NCBI GenBank assembly: GCA_050186725.1 | Contig: JBFWYG010000003.1 | Coordinates: 1 to 64,000 of the forward strand | Length of the DNA: 64,000 nt | Source of the DNA: JADJYF01 sp050186725 | GTDB lineage: Bacteria > Pseudomonadota > Gammaproteobacteria > Ga0077536 | Direction of reading: 5' to 3' | Part shown: positions 8,110-16,146 of the stretch, one piece after another | Numbering within the stretch: position 1 is the first letter of the stretch | Layout: each line of letters starts with the position of its first letter | Notes under the pieces: generated by a model | The model's input: only the letters and a program-made list of their open reading frames with translations | The model's database searches: none | What the model was told of the DNA's origin: nothing | Made by a program: the position numbers and the translations under genes

Positions 8110-10529
8110 GCGTCCTTCGCCGGCGGCGGCGCGCCATCCTCGCGCGGACGCAGGTTGAACATGCCGAACTCTGCGTTCGGCACCTTGGTCTCGGGTCGCG
8201 CGTCCGGCGCCGTGCGCGGCGCGGATGGCGCGGCGCGCGGCGGCATGGGCACCGCCCACGCGACCAGCAGGAACACGCCGCCCGCGGCGAGCAGCGCGAG
8301 GATGTTGCCGAGTTCGCCGAGCGCGCCGAAGTCGAACAGCACGAGCTTGGCGGCGGCCACTGCCATGAGCCCCGAGCCCGCGCTCCAGGTGCCGCGCTGC
8401 GCGCGGCGCCCGCCCCAGGCCGCGAGCGCCGCGCCGAGCATAGCCCAGGTCAGGGACACCACCGCCGGCAGGCGCATGTTGGGCAGGTCGAGCACGGTCA
8501 TGACCGCGCCTTCGAGCGGCGCGAAGGCGCGCAGCAGCATGGCCTGCAACACCAGCGCGAGCGCGATCATCACCGCCAGCAGCCGACCGTCGGCGCCGCG
8601 CTGCTCGCGCAGCAGGCGCGCGAGACTTGCGAGCAGCAGCGCCGCGCTGAGCTCGTAGGCCACCGGCCAGCCGCCGCGCGCGATGTAGCAGGTGGTGACC
8701 GCCGCGAGGCCGTAGGCCGCGAGCCAGAACAGCGCCGGCAGCACGAGTTGCAGCCAGCGCGTCTCCATCCACGCGAGCATCGCGCCGTACACCGCCACCA
8801 CCAGCAGCGCGAGCGTCACCACCGTCAGCAGCAGGAACACCGCGCGGTCGTCCACCAGCGGCGCGAGGCCGACACACCAGTGCCCGACCACCAGCGGCAG
8901 CGCCAGCAGCGCGAGCATCGCGCTGCTGTCGTCGCGCCGCGAGTGGCCGGCGAAGCGCTGCGCCGCGAAAGCCAGCGCGGCGACGTCGAGCGCCGCGAGC
9001 GTGAGCGTGGTGGCGAGACGCGCCTGGTCGGCGGCCCACGCCGCGGAGAACCACGCGAGCAGCAGCGCGACGCGCGCGACGGTCCCGGCCACCGGCCAGC
9101 GACCGGCACGCCACGCGGCGAAGACCAGCGCGGCGATCGCCACCAGGTTGACGAACTCGGCGGTGAGGTCGATGTGCGCGCGCAGGAGTTCCACCACCAC
9201 GCTCGCGCACAAGAGCAGCGTCGCCATCAGGTGCATGAACTGCGAGAAGCCGGGCGCGCGCTCGCGTCGCAGCCAGGCGCACCAGGTCATCAGTCCCGCG
9301 GCCAGCAGGCGCTCGCCGAACCAGCCGTTGACGAGCACCATGCCGTGGCCGCGCTCGAACATCGACTGCAGCACGTAGAGCGCGGCGAGCAGGGTCAGCA
9401 TGAAGGCCGCGAAGCCTTCCAGCGCCGCCGACAGTTCCAGGCGCACGGCGAGCGTCAGCACCGCCGCCATGACGAACATGCCGAGCAGCGTCATGGGCAG
9501 ATCGTCGAACCAGGCCAGCGCGGAGGCGGTCGCGAGCAGCAGCGCGACGACCGCGTGACGCCCGGCCTCGCGCCGATCACCGAACACGCAGAGCGCCGCC
9601 ACCGCCCACAGCGCGGCGAGGCCTAGCGTGCCGAACGCGGCCTCGGGCGAGGTGCGCGGCGCGATGCAGTAGGTGAGCAGCAGCGCGACGGTCGGTAGCG
9701 CGATGAAGTAGCCGTGATCGAGCCGCTCGAGCCACGGCGTGGGCGCGCCGGCGATGTGCCGGCCGTGGTAGCGCTCCACCAGCGGCATGGCGAGATGCAG
9801 CGCGACCATCACCAGGAGCGTCGGCTGCATCAGGCCGTAGTAGGCCGGCCGGTAGTACTGCGCGGCCCAGCCGAAGAAGAGCCCGCCGGCCAGGGTGAAG
9901 AGGAAGCTGAGATGTATGAGCGGCCGCCAGCCGCGCGCCATCACCATCGCCAGCACCAGCACCGACAGCGCGCCGTAGTAGCCGTAGACCACCAGCGGTC
10001 CGGGATCGCCAAGCGCGAAGGCCGGCGCCGCGTAGGCGCCGAGCATGCCGAGCATGGCGAGTGACACAGCCTCGGCGCGCACCGCGAACCACCACACCGC
10101 GGCGGCCACCAGGATCAGCAGCGTGGCGCCGGCCACGTCGTCGATGTAGCCGAAGAAGGCGAAGGCGCTGTAGGCGGTCAGATAGGCGACGCCGGCCGCG
10201 GCGCCCGCCAATGCGAGCTGCAGGCCACGCCGCGCCGCATTGCCCTCCAGGCGCCAGGCCAGCAGGGCTAGCAGCGCCGACGCCAGTACGCCGCCCGCGA
10301 GCTTGTAGTCGGGCGGCACGGCGACGTGCAGCAGGACATAGCGCAGGAGCGCGCCGACGCCGATCACGACCAGCGCGCCGCCGACCTTGGCCGGCCAGTT
10401 GTCGGCGCCGAGCCAGCCGAGCAGCCCCTCGCCGGAGCGCCGCAGGCGCGTCGCGCCCTCCTCGCTCTCCCAGGCGAGCAGCCCGAGGAACAGGAGCGCG
10501 ATGGCGAGGGTGTAGGCGAGGCCGATCAT
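8106..10529 (-). CDS. DUF2339 polytopic membrane protein
   Basis: This 807-residue inner-membrane protein consists almost entirely of hydrophobic helices, more than twenty, separated by short Arg-rich loops. The N-terminal LLGWLGADNWPAKVGGALVVIGVGALL block and the regular array of helices match the DUF2339 family. The ATG at 10529 has a GGAG ribosome-binding site. An in-frame ATG at 10559 would add ten residues without one. The hydrophilic C-terminal tail (after about residue 780) is Pro/Ala/Arg rich. Function is unknown. It stands alone in a leftward unit. Confidence 0.85.
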   Translation of the reverse strand: MIGLAYTLAIALLFLGLLAWESEEGATRLRRSGEGLLGWLGADNWPAKVGGALVVIGVGALLRYVLLHVAVPPDYKLAGGVLASALLALLAWRLEGNAARRGLQLALAGAAAGVAYLTAYSAFAFFGYIDDVAGATLLILVAAAVWWFAVRAEAVSLAMLGMLGAYAAPAFALGDPGPLVVYGYYGALSVLVLAMVMARGWRPLIHLSFLFTLAGGLFFGWAAQYYRPAYYGLMQPTLLVMVALHLAMPLVERYHGRHIAGAPTPWLERLDHGYFIALPTVALLLTYCIAPRTSPEAAFGTLGLAALWAVAALCVFGDRREAGRHAVVALLLATASALAWFDDLPMTLLGMFVMAAVLTLAVRLELSAALEGFAAFMLTLLAALYVLQSMFERGHGMVLVNGWFGERLLAAGLMTWCAWLRRERAPGFSQFMHLMATLLLCASVVVELLRAHIDLTAEFVNLVAIAALVFAAWRAGRWPVAGTVARVALLLAWFSAAWAADQARLATTLTLAALDVAALAFAAQRFAGHSRRDDSSAMLALLALPLVVGHWCVGLAPLVDDRAVFLLLTVVTLALLVVAVYGAMLAWMETRWLQLVLPALFWLAAYGLAAVTTCYIARGGWPVAYELSAALLLASLARLLREQRGADGRLLAVMIALALVLQAMLLRAFAPLEGAVMTVLDLPNMRLPAVVSLTWAMLGAALAAWGGRRAQRGTWSAGSGLMAVAAAKLVLFDFGALGELGNILALLAAGGVFLLVAWAVPMPPRAAPSAPRTAPDARPETKVPNAEFGMFNLRPREDGAPPPAKDA

Positions 10530-10596
10530 GGCGTGGGCTCCGTTTGCGGGCGAGGACATTGTATGGCGGCGACCGCGGCTGGAAGGGACAGACCAA

Positions 10597-10677
10597 GGGA
10601 CAGACCCCGCATGGGGTCTGTCCCAGTTTGCGCATGGCGAGGCTCAGAGGGGACAGACCCCGTGCGGGGTCTGTCCC
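10597..10677. repeat. Two family-B palindromes (first copy)
   Basis: GGGACAGACCCC faces GGGGTCTGTCCC around a 4-nt loop at 10597-10624, and again at 10650-10677. The loops differ (GCAT and GTGC). The same pair recurs at 10824-10851 and 10877-10904 through the duplication described above. They lie between the divergent DUF2339 and XRE-regulator genes. Confidence 0.9.
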
Positions 10678-10717
10678 TTCCCCCGTCGCTCGTCTATAAC
10701 AGCCGCCATGTCCGACA

Positions 10718-10817
10718 NNNNNNNNNNNNNNNNNNNNNNNNNNNNNNNNNNNNNNNNNNNNNNNNNNNNNNNNNNNNNNNNNNNNNNNNNNNNNNNNNNN
10801 NNNNNNNNNNNNNNNNN
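10718..10817. other. Assembly gap (100 N), probably spurious
   Basis: The default-length N run is bounded by identical 127-bp ends. There is probably no missing sequence here. Confidence 0.9.
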
Positions 10818-10934
10818 GACCAAGGGACAGACCCCGCATGGGGTCTGTCCCAGTTTGCGCATGGCGAGGCTCAGAGGGGACAGACCCCGTGCGGGGTCTG
10901 TCCCTTCCCCCGTCGCTCGTCTATAACAGCCGCC

Positions 10935-11561
10935 ATGTCCGACACGCCCGCCGCCACCGACGACCAGAGCGCGATGCGCGCCGACGAGCGCCGCCTGGTC
11001 GAGGCCATCGGCGCGCAGATCCGCGAGTTCCGCAAGCAGCTCGACGTGACCATGGCCGAGGTCGCGCACCGCGCGGGGCTGTCGGTCGGCATGCTGTCGA
11101 AGATCGAGCGCGGCGTGAGTTCGCCGTCCTTGAGCACGCTGACCACCATCGCCGCGGCCCTGAACGTGCCGGTCACGGCCTTCTTCCGCCGCTACGAAGA
11201 GCAGCGCGACTGCGCCTACGTGCGCGCCGGCGAGGGCCTGGTGATCGAACGCGCCGGCACCCGCGCCGGCCACGAATACCGCCTGCTCGGCCACAGCATC
11301 CGCAGCCACATCACGGTCGAGCCCTACCTGGTCACGCTGACCGACGAGTCGGAAGTCTTTCCGCTGTTCCAGCATGCGGGCGTGGAATTCATCTACCTGC
11401 TGGCCGGCGAAGTGCTCTACCGCCACGGGCGCAAGACCTACCACCTGAAGCCCGGCGACTCGCTGTTCTTCGACTCCGAGGCGGCCCACGGGCCGGAGGA
11501 GTTGATCAGCCTGCCGGTGCGCATGATCGCGGTGCTGAGCCGGGCGCGCGAGCACGACTGA
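10935..11561 (+). CDS. XRE-family transcriptional regulator with cupin sensor
   Basis: This 208-residue regulator has a helix-turn-helix at about residues 24-80 (TMAEVAHRAGLSVGMLSKIERG) joined to a C-terminal cupin barrel (about 130-200) ending in YHLKPGDSLFFDSEAAHGPEEL. Regulators of this kind sense small metabolites such as amines, amino acids or polyamines through the cupin. It lies directly upstream of and in line with the mgs/gmaS/mgd genes, so it is the obvious local regulator of methylamine use. A truncated second copy of its first codons at 10711-10717 is part of the assembly duplication. Whether it activates or represses is not visible. Confidence 0.9.
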   Translation: MSDTPAATDDQSAMRADERRLVEAIGAQIREFRKQLDVTMAEVAHRAGLSVGMLSKIERGVSSPSLSTLTTIAAALNVPVTAFFRRYEEQRDCAYVRAGEGLVIERAGTRAGHEYRLLGHSIRSHITVEPYLVTLTDESEVFPLFQHAGVEFIYLLAGEVLYRHGRKTYHLKPGDSLFFDSEAAHGPEELISLPVRMIAVLSRAREHD

Positions 11562-11576
11562 CGGCCCGCGCGGGCC

Positions 11577-11613
11577 TTGCCGGAATTTTCCTATTGGGAT
11601 AATTTTGTTCCCA
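11577..11613 (+). promoter_or_regulatory. Candidate mgs promoter with operator-like inverted repeat
   Basis: An AT-rich patch stands out in the GC-rich 79-bp spacer before mgsA. It contains TTGCCG (11577), GATAAT (11598-11603) and an inverted repeat TGGGA-9-TCCCA (11595-11613) overlapping that -10-like box. The -35/-10 spacing of 15 nt is short. The location fits a binding site for the XRE-cupin regulator. This is a sequence-pattern call only. Confidence 0.4.
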
Positions 11614-11640
11614 GAATGCAATTTCCCGTGAGGCAGCCCC

Positions 11641-12537
11641 ATGTGCGGCATCGTCGGCCTGTTCGCCAAGACGCCTGAATTCGAAACCCAGCTCGGCTAC
11701 TACCTCGCGCCCATGCTGCTGGAGATGACCGACCGCGGGCCGGACAGCGCCGGGGTCGCGGTCTACCGCAACCCGGTGCCGGACGGCCAGGTGAAGCTGA
11801 CCCTGCTCGCCACCGCCCCCGACTTCGGCTGGGGCGACTTCGAGTACGGCCTGCGCCAGGCCTTCTCCGGCGTGACCGGCCTGTGGCTGAACGGCAACCA
11901 CGCCATCCTGACCGCCTACGCCTGGAGCGCGGAACTGATCGCCTGGCTGCGCGCCAACCATCCGACCTTGCGCATCAACAGCTCCGGCCAGGTGATCGAG
12001 ATCTACAAGCAGAAGGGCCTGCCGGCCGAGGTCGCGCGCAACTTCGGCGTCGGCCAGTTCGTCGGCACCCATGCGCTCGCCCACACTCGCATGGCGACCG
12101 AGAGCGCGGTCACCACCGAGCACAGCCATCCCTTCTCCACCGGCGAAGATCTCTGCCTGGTGCACAACGGCTCGCTGTCGAATCACAACCGCCTGCGCAC
12201 CCAGCTCATACGCCGCGGCATCCACTTCACCACCGACAACGACAGCGAAGTCGCCGCCGGCTATCTCACCTGGCGACTGCGCGAGGGCGACAGCCTGGAA
12301 GCGGCGCTGGAACGCGCGCTGGTGGAACTGGACGGCTTCTACACCTTCGCCATCGGCACCCGCGACGGCTTCGCGGTGCTGCGCGATCCGGTGGCGTGCA
12401 AGCCGGCCGTGATCGCCGAGACCGACCAGTGGGTGGCGATGGCCTCCGAGTACCGCGCGCTCGCGGTGCTGCCGGGCGCCGAGCAGGCCGACAGCTGGGA
12501 ACCGGCGCCGGGCCGCATCTACAGCTGGAGCCACTGA
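11641..12537 (+). CDS. mgsA: N-methylglutamate synthase subunit A (glutamine amidotransferase domain)
   Basis: This 298-residue class II glutamine amidotransferase has Cys2 (MCGIVG) ready to become the N-terminal nucleophile. The conserved TDRGPDSAGVAVY, HTRMATES and LVHNGSLSNHN segments follow. It equals the amidotransferase domain of glutamate synthase as a separate polypeptide. With MgsB and MgsC it forms N-methylglutamate synthase, which releases methylamine from gamma-glutamylmethylamide or takes free methylamine, and joins it to 2-oxoglutarate. It is the first gene of the run. The stop is 1 bp from the mgsB start. GlxB-type proteins of other clusters are homologous, but the gmaS and mgd neighbours favour the methylamine role. 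Confidence 0.9.
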   Translation: MCGIVGLFAKTPEFETQLGYYLAPMLLEMTDRGPDSAGVAVYRNPVPDGQVKLTLLATAPDFGWGDFEYGLRQAFSGVTGLWLNGNHAILTAYAWSAELIAWLRANHPTLRINSSGQVIEIYKQKGLPAEVARNFGVGQFVGTHALAHTRMATESAVTTEHSHPFSTGEDLCLVHNGSLSNHNRLRTQLIRRGIHFTTDNDSEVAAGYLTWRLREGDSLEAALERALVELDGFYTFAIGTRDGFAVLRDPVACKPAVIAETDQWVAMASEYRALAVLPGAEQADSWEPAPGRIYSWSH

Positions 12538-12538
12538 C

Positions 12539-13228
12539 ATGAGTCAACGCTACGACCTCGCGCAGGGCAGCACGCGCGAGCTGAACAGCTGGCTGCATCA
12601 CTACAACGGCACCGGCGAGTCCGCGGCCTGGCAGGTGGTGAACCCGCACGGCGCGCACAACCTGGCGGTCGGCCTGGACGCGCCGCTGACCGTCGATATC
12701 GAAGGCCACGTCGGCTACTACTGCGCCGGCATGAACAAGTACGCCCAGGTCACGGTGCACGGCAACGCCGGCCCGGGTGTGGCGGAGAACATGATGTCGG
12801 GCCTGGTGCGCATCACCGGCAGCGCCTCGCAATACGCCGGCGCCACCGCCCACGGCGGGCTGCTGGTCATCGAGGGCGACGCCAGCTCGCGCTGCGGCAT
12901 CTCGATGAAGGGCGTCGACATCGTGGTGCACGGCTCCATCGGCCACATGAGCGCCTTCATGGCGCAGAGCGGGCGGCTGGTGGTGTGTGGCGACGCCGGC
13001 GAAGCGCTCGGCGACTCGCTCTACGAGGCGCGGCTCTACGTGCGCGGCAACGTCGCCGGGCTCGGCGCGGACTGCGTCGAGAAGCCGATGAAGGACAAGC
13101 ACAAGCTGGAACTCGAGAAGCTGCTCTGCGAGGCGGGGATCACCGGCGCGGATGCCGCCGAGTTCCGCCGCTTCGGCTCGGCGCGCAAGCTGTACAACTT
13201 CAACGTGGACAATGCCGATGCCTACTAA
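12539..13228 (+). CDS. mgsB: N-methylglutamate synthase subunit B (GXGXG domain)
   Basis: This 229-residue protein corresponds to the C-terminal GXGXG beta-helix domain of glutamate synthase. It shows the regularly repeated glycine pattern: VHGNAGPGVAENMMSG, ATAHGGLLVIEGDASS, VVHGSIGHMSAFMAQSG. In the large glutamate synthase this domain is structural and frames the ammonia tunnel. Here it is a separate subunit, as in the MgsABC complex. Its start (12539) follows the mgsA stop almost directly, and its end overlaps the mgsC start, so the three are translationally coupled. Confidence 0.9.
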   Translation: MSQRYDLAQGSTRELNSWLHHYNGTGESAAWQVVNPHGAHNLAVGLDAPLTVDIEGHVGYYCAGMNKYAQVTVHGNAGPGVAENMMSGLVRITGSASQYAGATAHGGLLVIEGDASSRCGISMKGVDIVVHGSIGHMSAFMAQSGRLVVCGDAGEALGDSLYEARLYVRGNVAGLGADCVEKPMKDKHKLELEKLLCEAGITGADAAEFRRFGSARKLYNFNVDNADAY

Positions 13229-14576
13229 GCGCCGTCGCAAGCACGACAACGACAAGCAGGAGCTGCGCTCGCGCCTGCGCGAATCGGCCACCTTTCCGCG
13301 CAGCGTCATCGCCGAGATCCAGCGCGCCGCGCGCACCGGCATCTACGACATCCGCGGCTTCGGCGCCAAGCGCCACGTGCCGACCTTCGACGACCTGTTG
13401 TTCCTGGGCGCGAGCATGTCGCGCTACCCGCTCGAAGGTTATCGCGAGCGCTGCGACACCAACGTCGTGCTCGGCACGCGCTACGCGACGAAGCCCATCG
13501 AGCTCAAGATCCCGGTGACGGTCGCCGGCATGAGCTTCGGCGCGCTGTCGGCGCCGGCCAAGGAGGCGCTCGGCCGCGGCGCGACCATCGCCGGCACCAG
13601 CACCACCACCGGCGACGGCGGCATGACGCCGGAGGAGCGCGAGCACTCGCAGATCCTGGTCTACCAGCTGCTGCCCTCGCGCTACGGCATGAACCCCGAC
13701 GATCTGCGCCGCGCCGACGCCATCGAAGTGGTTGTCGGCCAGGGCGCGAAGCCCGGCGGCGGCGGCATGCTGCTCGGCCAGAAGATCTCGCCGCGCGTGG
13801 CGGCGATGCGCGACCTGCCGGCCGGCATCGATCAGCGCAGCGCCTGCCGCCATCCCGACTGGACGGGCCCGGACGATCTCAAGATCAAGATCGAAGAGCT
13901 GCGCGAGATCACCAACTGGGAGAAGCCCATCTACATCAAGATCGGCGCCGCGCGTACCTATTACGACACCGCGCTGGCGGTGAAGGCCGGCGCCGACGTG
14001 GTGGTGCTGGACGGCATGCAGGGCGGCACCGCGGCGACCCAGGACGTGTTCATCGAACACGTCGGCATTCCGACCCTGCCGGCGCTCCGCCAGGCGGTGG
14101 AGGCGCTGCAGGAACTCGACATGCACCGCAAGGTGCAGCTCATCGTCTCGGGCGGCATCCGCACCGGCGCGGACGTCGCCAAGGCGCTCGCGATGGGCGC
14201 CGACGCGGTGTCCATCGGCGTCGCGGCGCTGATCGCGCTCGGCGACAACGGCCCCGAGTTCGAGGACGAGTACAACCGTCTCGACAGCTCGGCCGGCTAC
14301 TACGACGACTGGCACGAAGGCCGCGATCCGGCCGGCATCTCCACCCAGGACGACGAACTCGCCGCTCGCTTCGACCCGGTGCTGGGCGGCCGGCGCCTCG
14401 CCAACTACCTGCGCGTGCTGACGCTCGAGGCGCAGACGCTGGCGCGCGCCAACGGCAAGAGCCACGTGCACAACCTCGAACCCGAGGACCTCGTCGCGCT
14501 GACCATCGAGGCCGCGGCGATGGCCAAGGTGCCGCTCGCGGGCACCGACTGGATCCCCGGTCACGGCAAGTTCTGA
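13218..14576 (+). CDS. mgsC: N-methylglutamate synthase subunit C (FMN-binding domain)
   Basis: This protein has 452 residues from the ATG at 13218. Another in-frame ATG is at 13212, and both overlap the end of mgsB. It is the FMN TIM-barrel domain of glutamate synthase: GAKPGGGGMLLGQKIS, VVVLDGMQGGTAATQDVF and the phosphate-binding VSGGIRTGADVAKALAMGAD. Only two cysteines are present (in YRERCDTN and RSACRHP), so the iron-sulfur ligands of ordinary GltB are absent. The C-terminus (KVPLAGTDWIPG) is typical of the MgsC/GlxD branch. It would reduce the imine of methylamine and 2-oxoglutarate to N-methylglutamate. Confidence 0.9.
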   Translation: MPTKRRRKHDNDKQELRSRLRESATFPRSVIAEIQRAARTGIYDIRGFGAKRHVPTFDDLLFLGASMSRYPLEGYRERCDTNVVLGTRYATKPIELKIPVTVAGMSFGALSAPAKEALGRGATIAGTSTTTGDGGMTPEEREHSQILVYQLLPSRYGMNPDDLRRADAIEVVVGQGAKPGGGGMLLGQKISPRVAAMRDLPAGIDQRSACRHPDWTGPDDLKIKIEELREITNWEKPIYIKIGAARTYYDTALAVKAGADVVVLDGMQGGTAATQDVFIEHVGIPTLPALRQAVEALQELDMHRKVQLIVSGGIRTGADVAKALAMGADAVSIGVAALIALGDNGPEFEDEYNRLDSSAGYYDDWHEGRDPAGISTQDDELAARFDPVLGGRRLANYLRVLTLEAQTLARANGKSHVHNLEPEDLVALTIEAAAMAKVPLAGTDWIPGHGKF

Positions 14577-14618
14577 GCAGCGTTCCACCCCATCCACGCA
14601 TCACTCCCGGAGACAGGC

Positions 14619-15926
14619 ATGGCTACCGATCTGGCGCAAGTCGCGAAGGCAAAGGGCATCAAGTATTTCCTGGTGAGCTTCGTCGACCTGTTCGGCGCCC
14701 TGCGCGCGAAGCTGGTGCCGGCGAGCGCCATCAAGATGATGCAGCGGGACGGCGCGGGCTTCGCCGGCTTCGCGGTGTGGCTGGACATGACGCCGGCCCA
14801 TCCCGACATGTTCGGCCGGCCCGATCCCGACAGCCTGGTGCAGCTGCCCTGGAACCGCGAAGTGGGCTGGCTCGCGGCGGATCTGTGGATGGACGGCAAA
14901 GAGGTCGAGGCCTCGCCGCGCGTGGTCTTGAAGCGCCAGGTGGAGAAGGCGGCGAAGCTCGGCTACCGCATGAAGAGCGGCGTCGAATGCGAGTACTTCC
15001 TCATCAGCCCGGACGGCAGCACCATTTCCGACCCGGCGGACGCGCAGTCCAAGCCCTGCTACGACCAGCAGGCGCTGATGCGCCGCTTCCCGGTGATCCG
15101 CCAGATCTGCGACGCCATGCTGGAACTCGGCTGGGGGCCCTACCAGAACGACCACGAGGACGCGAACGGCCAGTTCGAGATGAACTGGGACTACGACGAC
15201 GCGCTCGTCACCGCCGATCGCCACGTGTTTTTCAAGTACATGGTCAAGACCATCGCCGAGCAGCACGGCTACCGCGCGACCTTCATGCCCAAGCCCTTCA
15301 CCAACCTGACCGGCAACGGCTGCCATGCCCACGTCTCGGTGTGGGACAAGACGGGCGCGAAGAACCTGTTCGTGAACGCCAAGGACGCGCTCGGCCTCTC
15401 GCCGCTCGCCTACCGTTTCCTCGGCGGCATCATGCAGCACGCGACCTCGCTCTGCGCGCTGTTCAACCCGACGGTCAACAGCTACAAGCGCATCAACGCG
15501 CCGGTCACCACCTCGGGCGCCACCTGGTCGCCGAACGCGGTGACCTACGCAGGCAACAACCGCACCCACATGATTCGCGTGCCGGACGCCGGCCGCTTCG
15601 AATTGCGCCTGCTGGACGGCTCGACCAATCCCTACCTCGCACAGGCCGGCATCCTGGCCGCGGGACTGGAGGGCATCGAGCAGAAGCGCGACCCCGGCGC
15701 GCCGCTGCACATCAATATGTACACCGAGGGTCACACGGTGAAGTCGGCGAAGAAGCTGCCGGCGACCCTGCTGGACGCGCTCCGCCTGTTCGAGAAGAAC
15801 AAGGAGATGCGCGCCGCGCTCGGCGAGGACTTCGTCGATTCGTATATCAAGCTCAAGATGGGCGAGTGGCGCGAGTACACCGCGTTTCTCAGCGAGTGGG
15901 AGCGGCGGAACACGCTCGATTGCTGA
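14619..15926 (+). CDS. gmaS: Gamma-glutamylmethylamide synthetase
   Basis: This 435-residue member of the glutamine-synthetase superfamily (GlnT/type III-like branch) has the metal/glutamate-site motifs GVECEYFL, ANGQFEMNW, TGNGCHAHVSVW and the C-terminal RFELRLLDGSTNPYLAQAG. It has a GGAGA ribosome-binding site 8 nt before the ATG and lies 42 bp behind mgsC. In the N-methylglutamate pathway GmaS ligates methylamine to glutamate using ATP and so captures the substrate. Position between mgsABC and mgdABCD is the main reason for preferring GmaS to a plain glutamine synthetase. It is a good marker gene for methylamine users. Confidence 0.88.
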   Translation: MATDLAQVAKAKGIKYFLVSFVDLFGALRAKLVPASAIKMMQRDGAGFAGFAVWLDMTPAHPDMFGRPDPDSLVQLPWNREVGWLAADLWMDGKEVEASPRVVLKRQVEKAAKLGYRMKSGVECEYFLISPDGSTISDPADAQSKPCYDQQALMRRFPVIRQICDAMLELGWGPYQNDHEDANGQFEMNWDYDDALVTADRHVFFKYMVKTIAEQHGYRATFMPKPFTNLTGNGCHAHVSVWDKTGAKNLFVNAKDALGLSPLAYRFLGGIMQHATSLCALFNPTVNSYKRINAPVTTSGATWSPNAVTYAGNNRTHMIRVPDAGRFELRLLDGSTNPYLAQAGILAAGLEGIEQKRDPGAPLHINMYTEGHTVKSAKKLPATLLDALRLFEKNKEMRAALGEDFVDSYIKLKMGEWREYTAFLSEWERRNTLDC

Positions 15927-15935
15927 TCCGTGCCT

Positions 15936-16120
15936 GGCCGATCGAAATTTCGATTGCATGGCGGGTTTCAACCCGCCATGCAGGACGCCTAGACATGCCG
16001 TGCATGGCCGATTGAAATCGGCCCTACAGGGCGGATTTCAACCCGCCATGCGTGGAACCTCGAAGCACCGCGCGACGTATATGTCGATGCCGTGCCCGGC
16101 CGATTGAAATCGGCCCTACA
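15936..16120. repeat. Cluster of family A palindromes (BIME-like)
   Basis: The 220-bp spacer between gmaS and mgdA is filled with palindromes: a divergent one at 15936-15954 (GGCCGATCGAAATTTCGAT), then GGCGGGTTTCAACCCGCC near 15960-15977, GGCCGATTGAAATCGGCC near 16006-16023, GGCGGATTTCAACCCGCC near 16030-16047, and GGCCGATTGAAATCGGCC near 16098-16115. Orientation alternates, as in mosaic elements. Hairpins here could reduce read-through or set different mRNA levels for the mgs and mgd halves. Confidence 0.85.
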
Positions 16121-16146
16121 ATGCCCATGAAAACTGTTGAATCTGC

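Larger units (their letters stand above)
10591..10944. repeat. Exact 127-bp duplication flanking an N gap (assembly artefact)
   Basis: Positions 10591-10717 and 10818-10944 are identical base for base over 127 bp, and the 100-N gap lies exactly between them. 127 is a common assembler k-mer length. The picture is that of two contig ends sharing one k-mer that were scaffolded instead of merged. The true sequence probably holds one copy and no gap. The duplicated piece contains two family-B palindromes and the first codons of the XRE regulator. Confidence 0.9.

Noticed and set aside
11641..14576. A split ordinary glutamate synthase (gltB)
   Set aside because: The FMN subunit lacks the iron-sulfur cysteines, there is no gltD, and gmaS/mgd genes follow.
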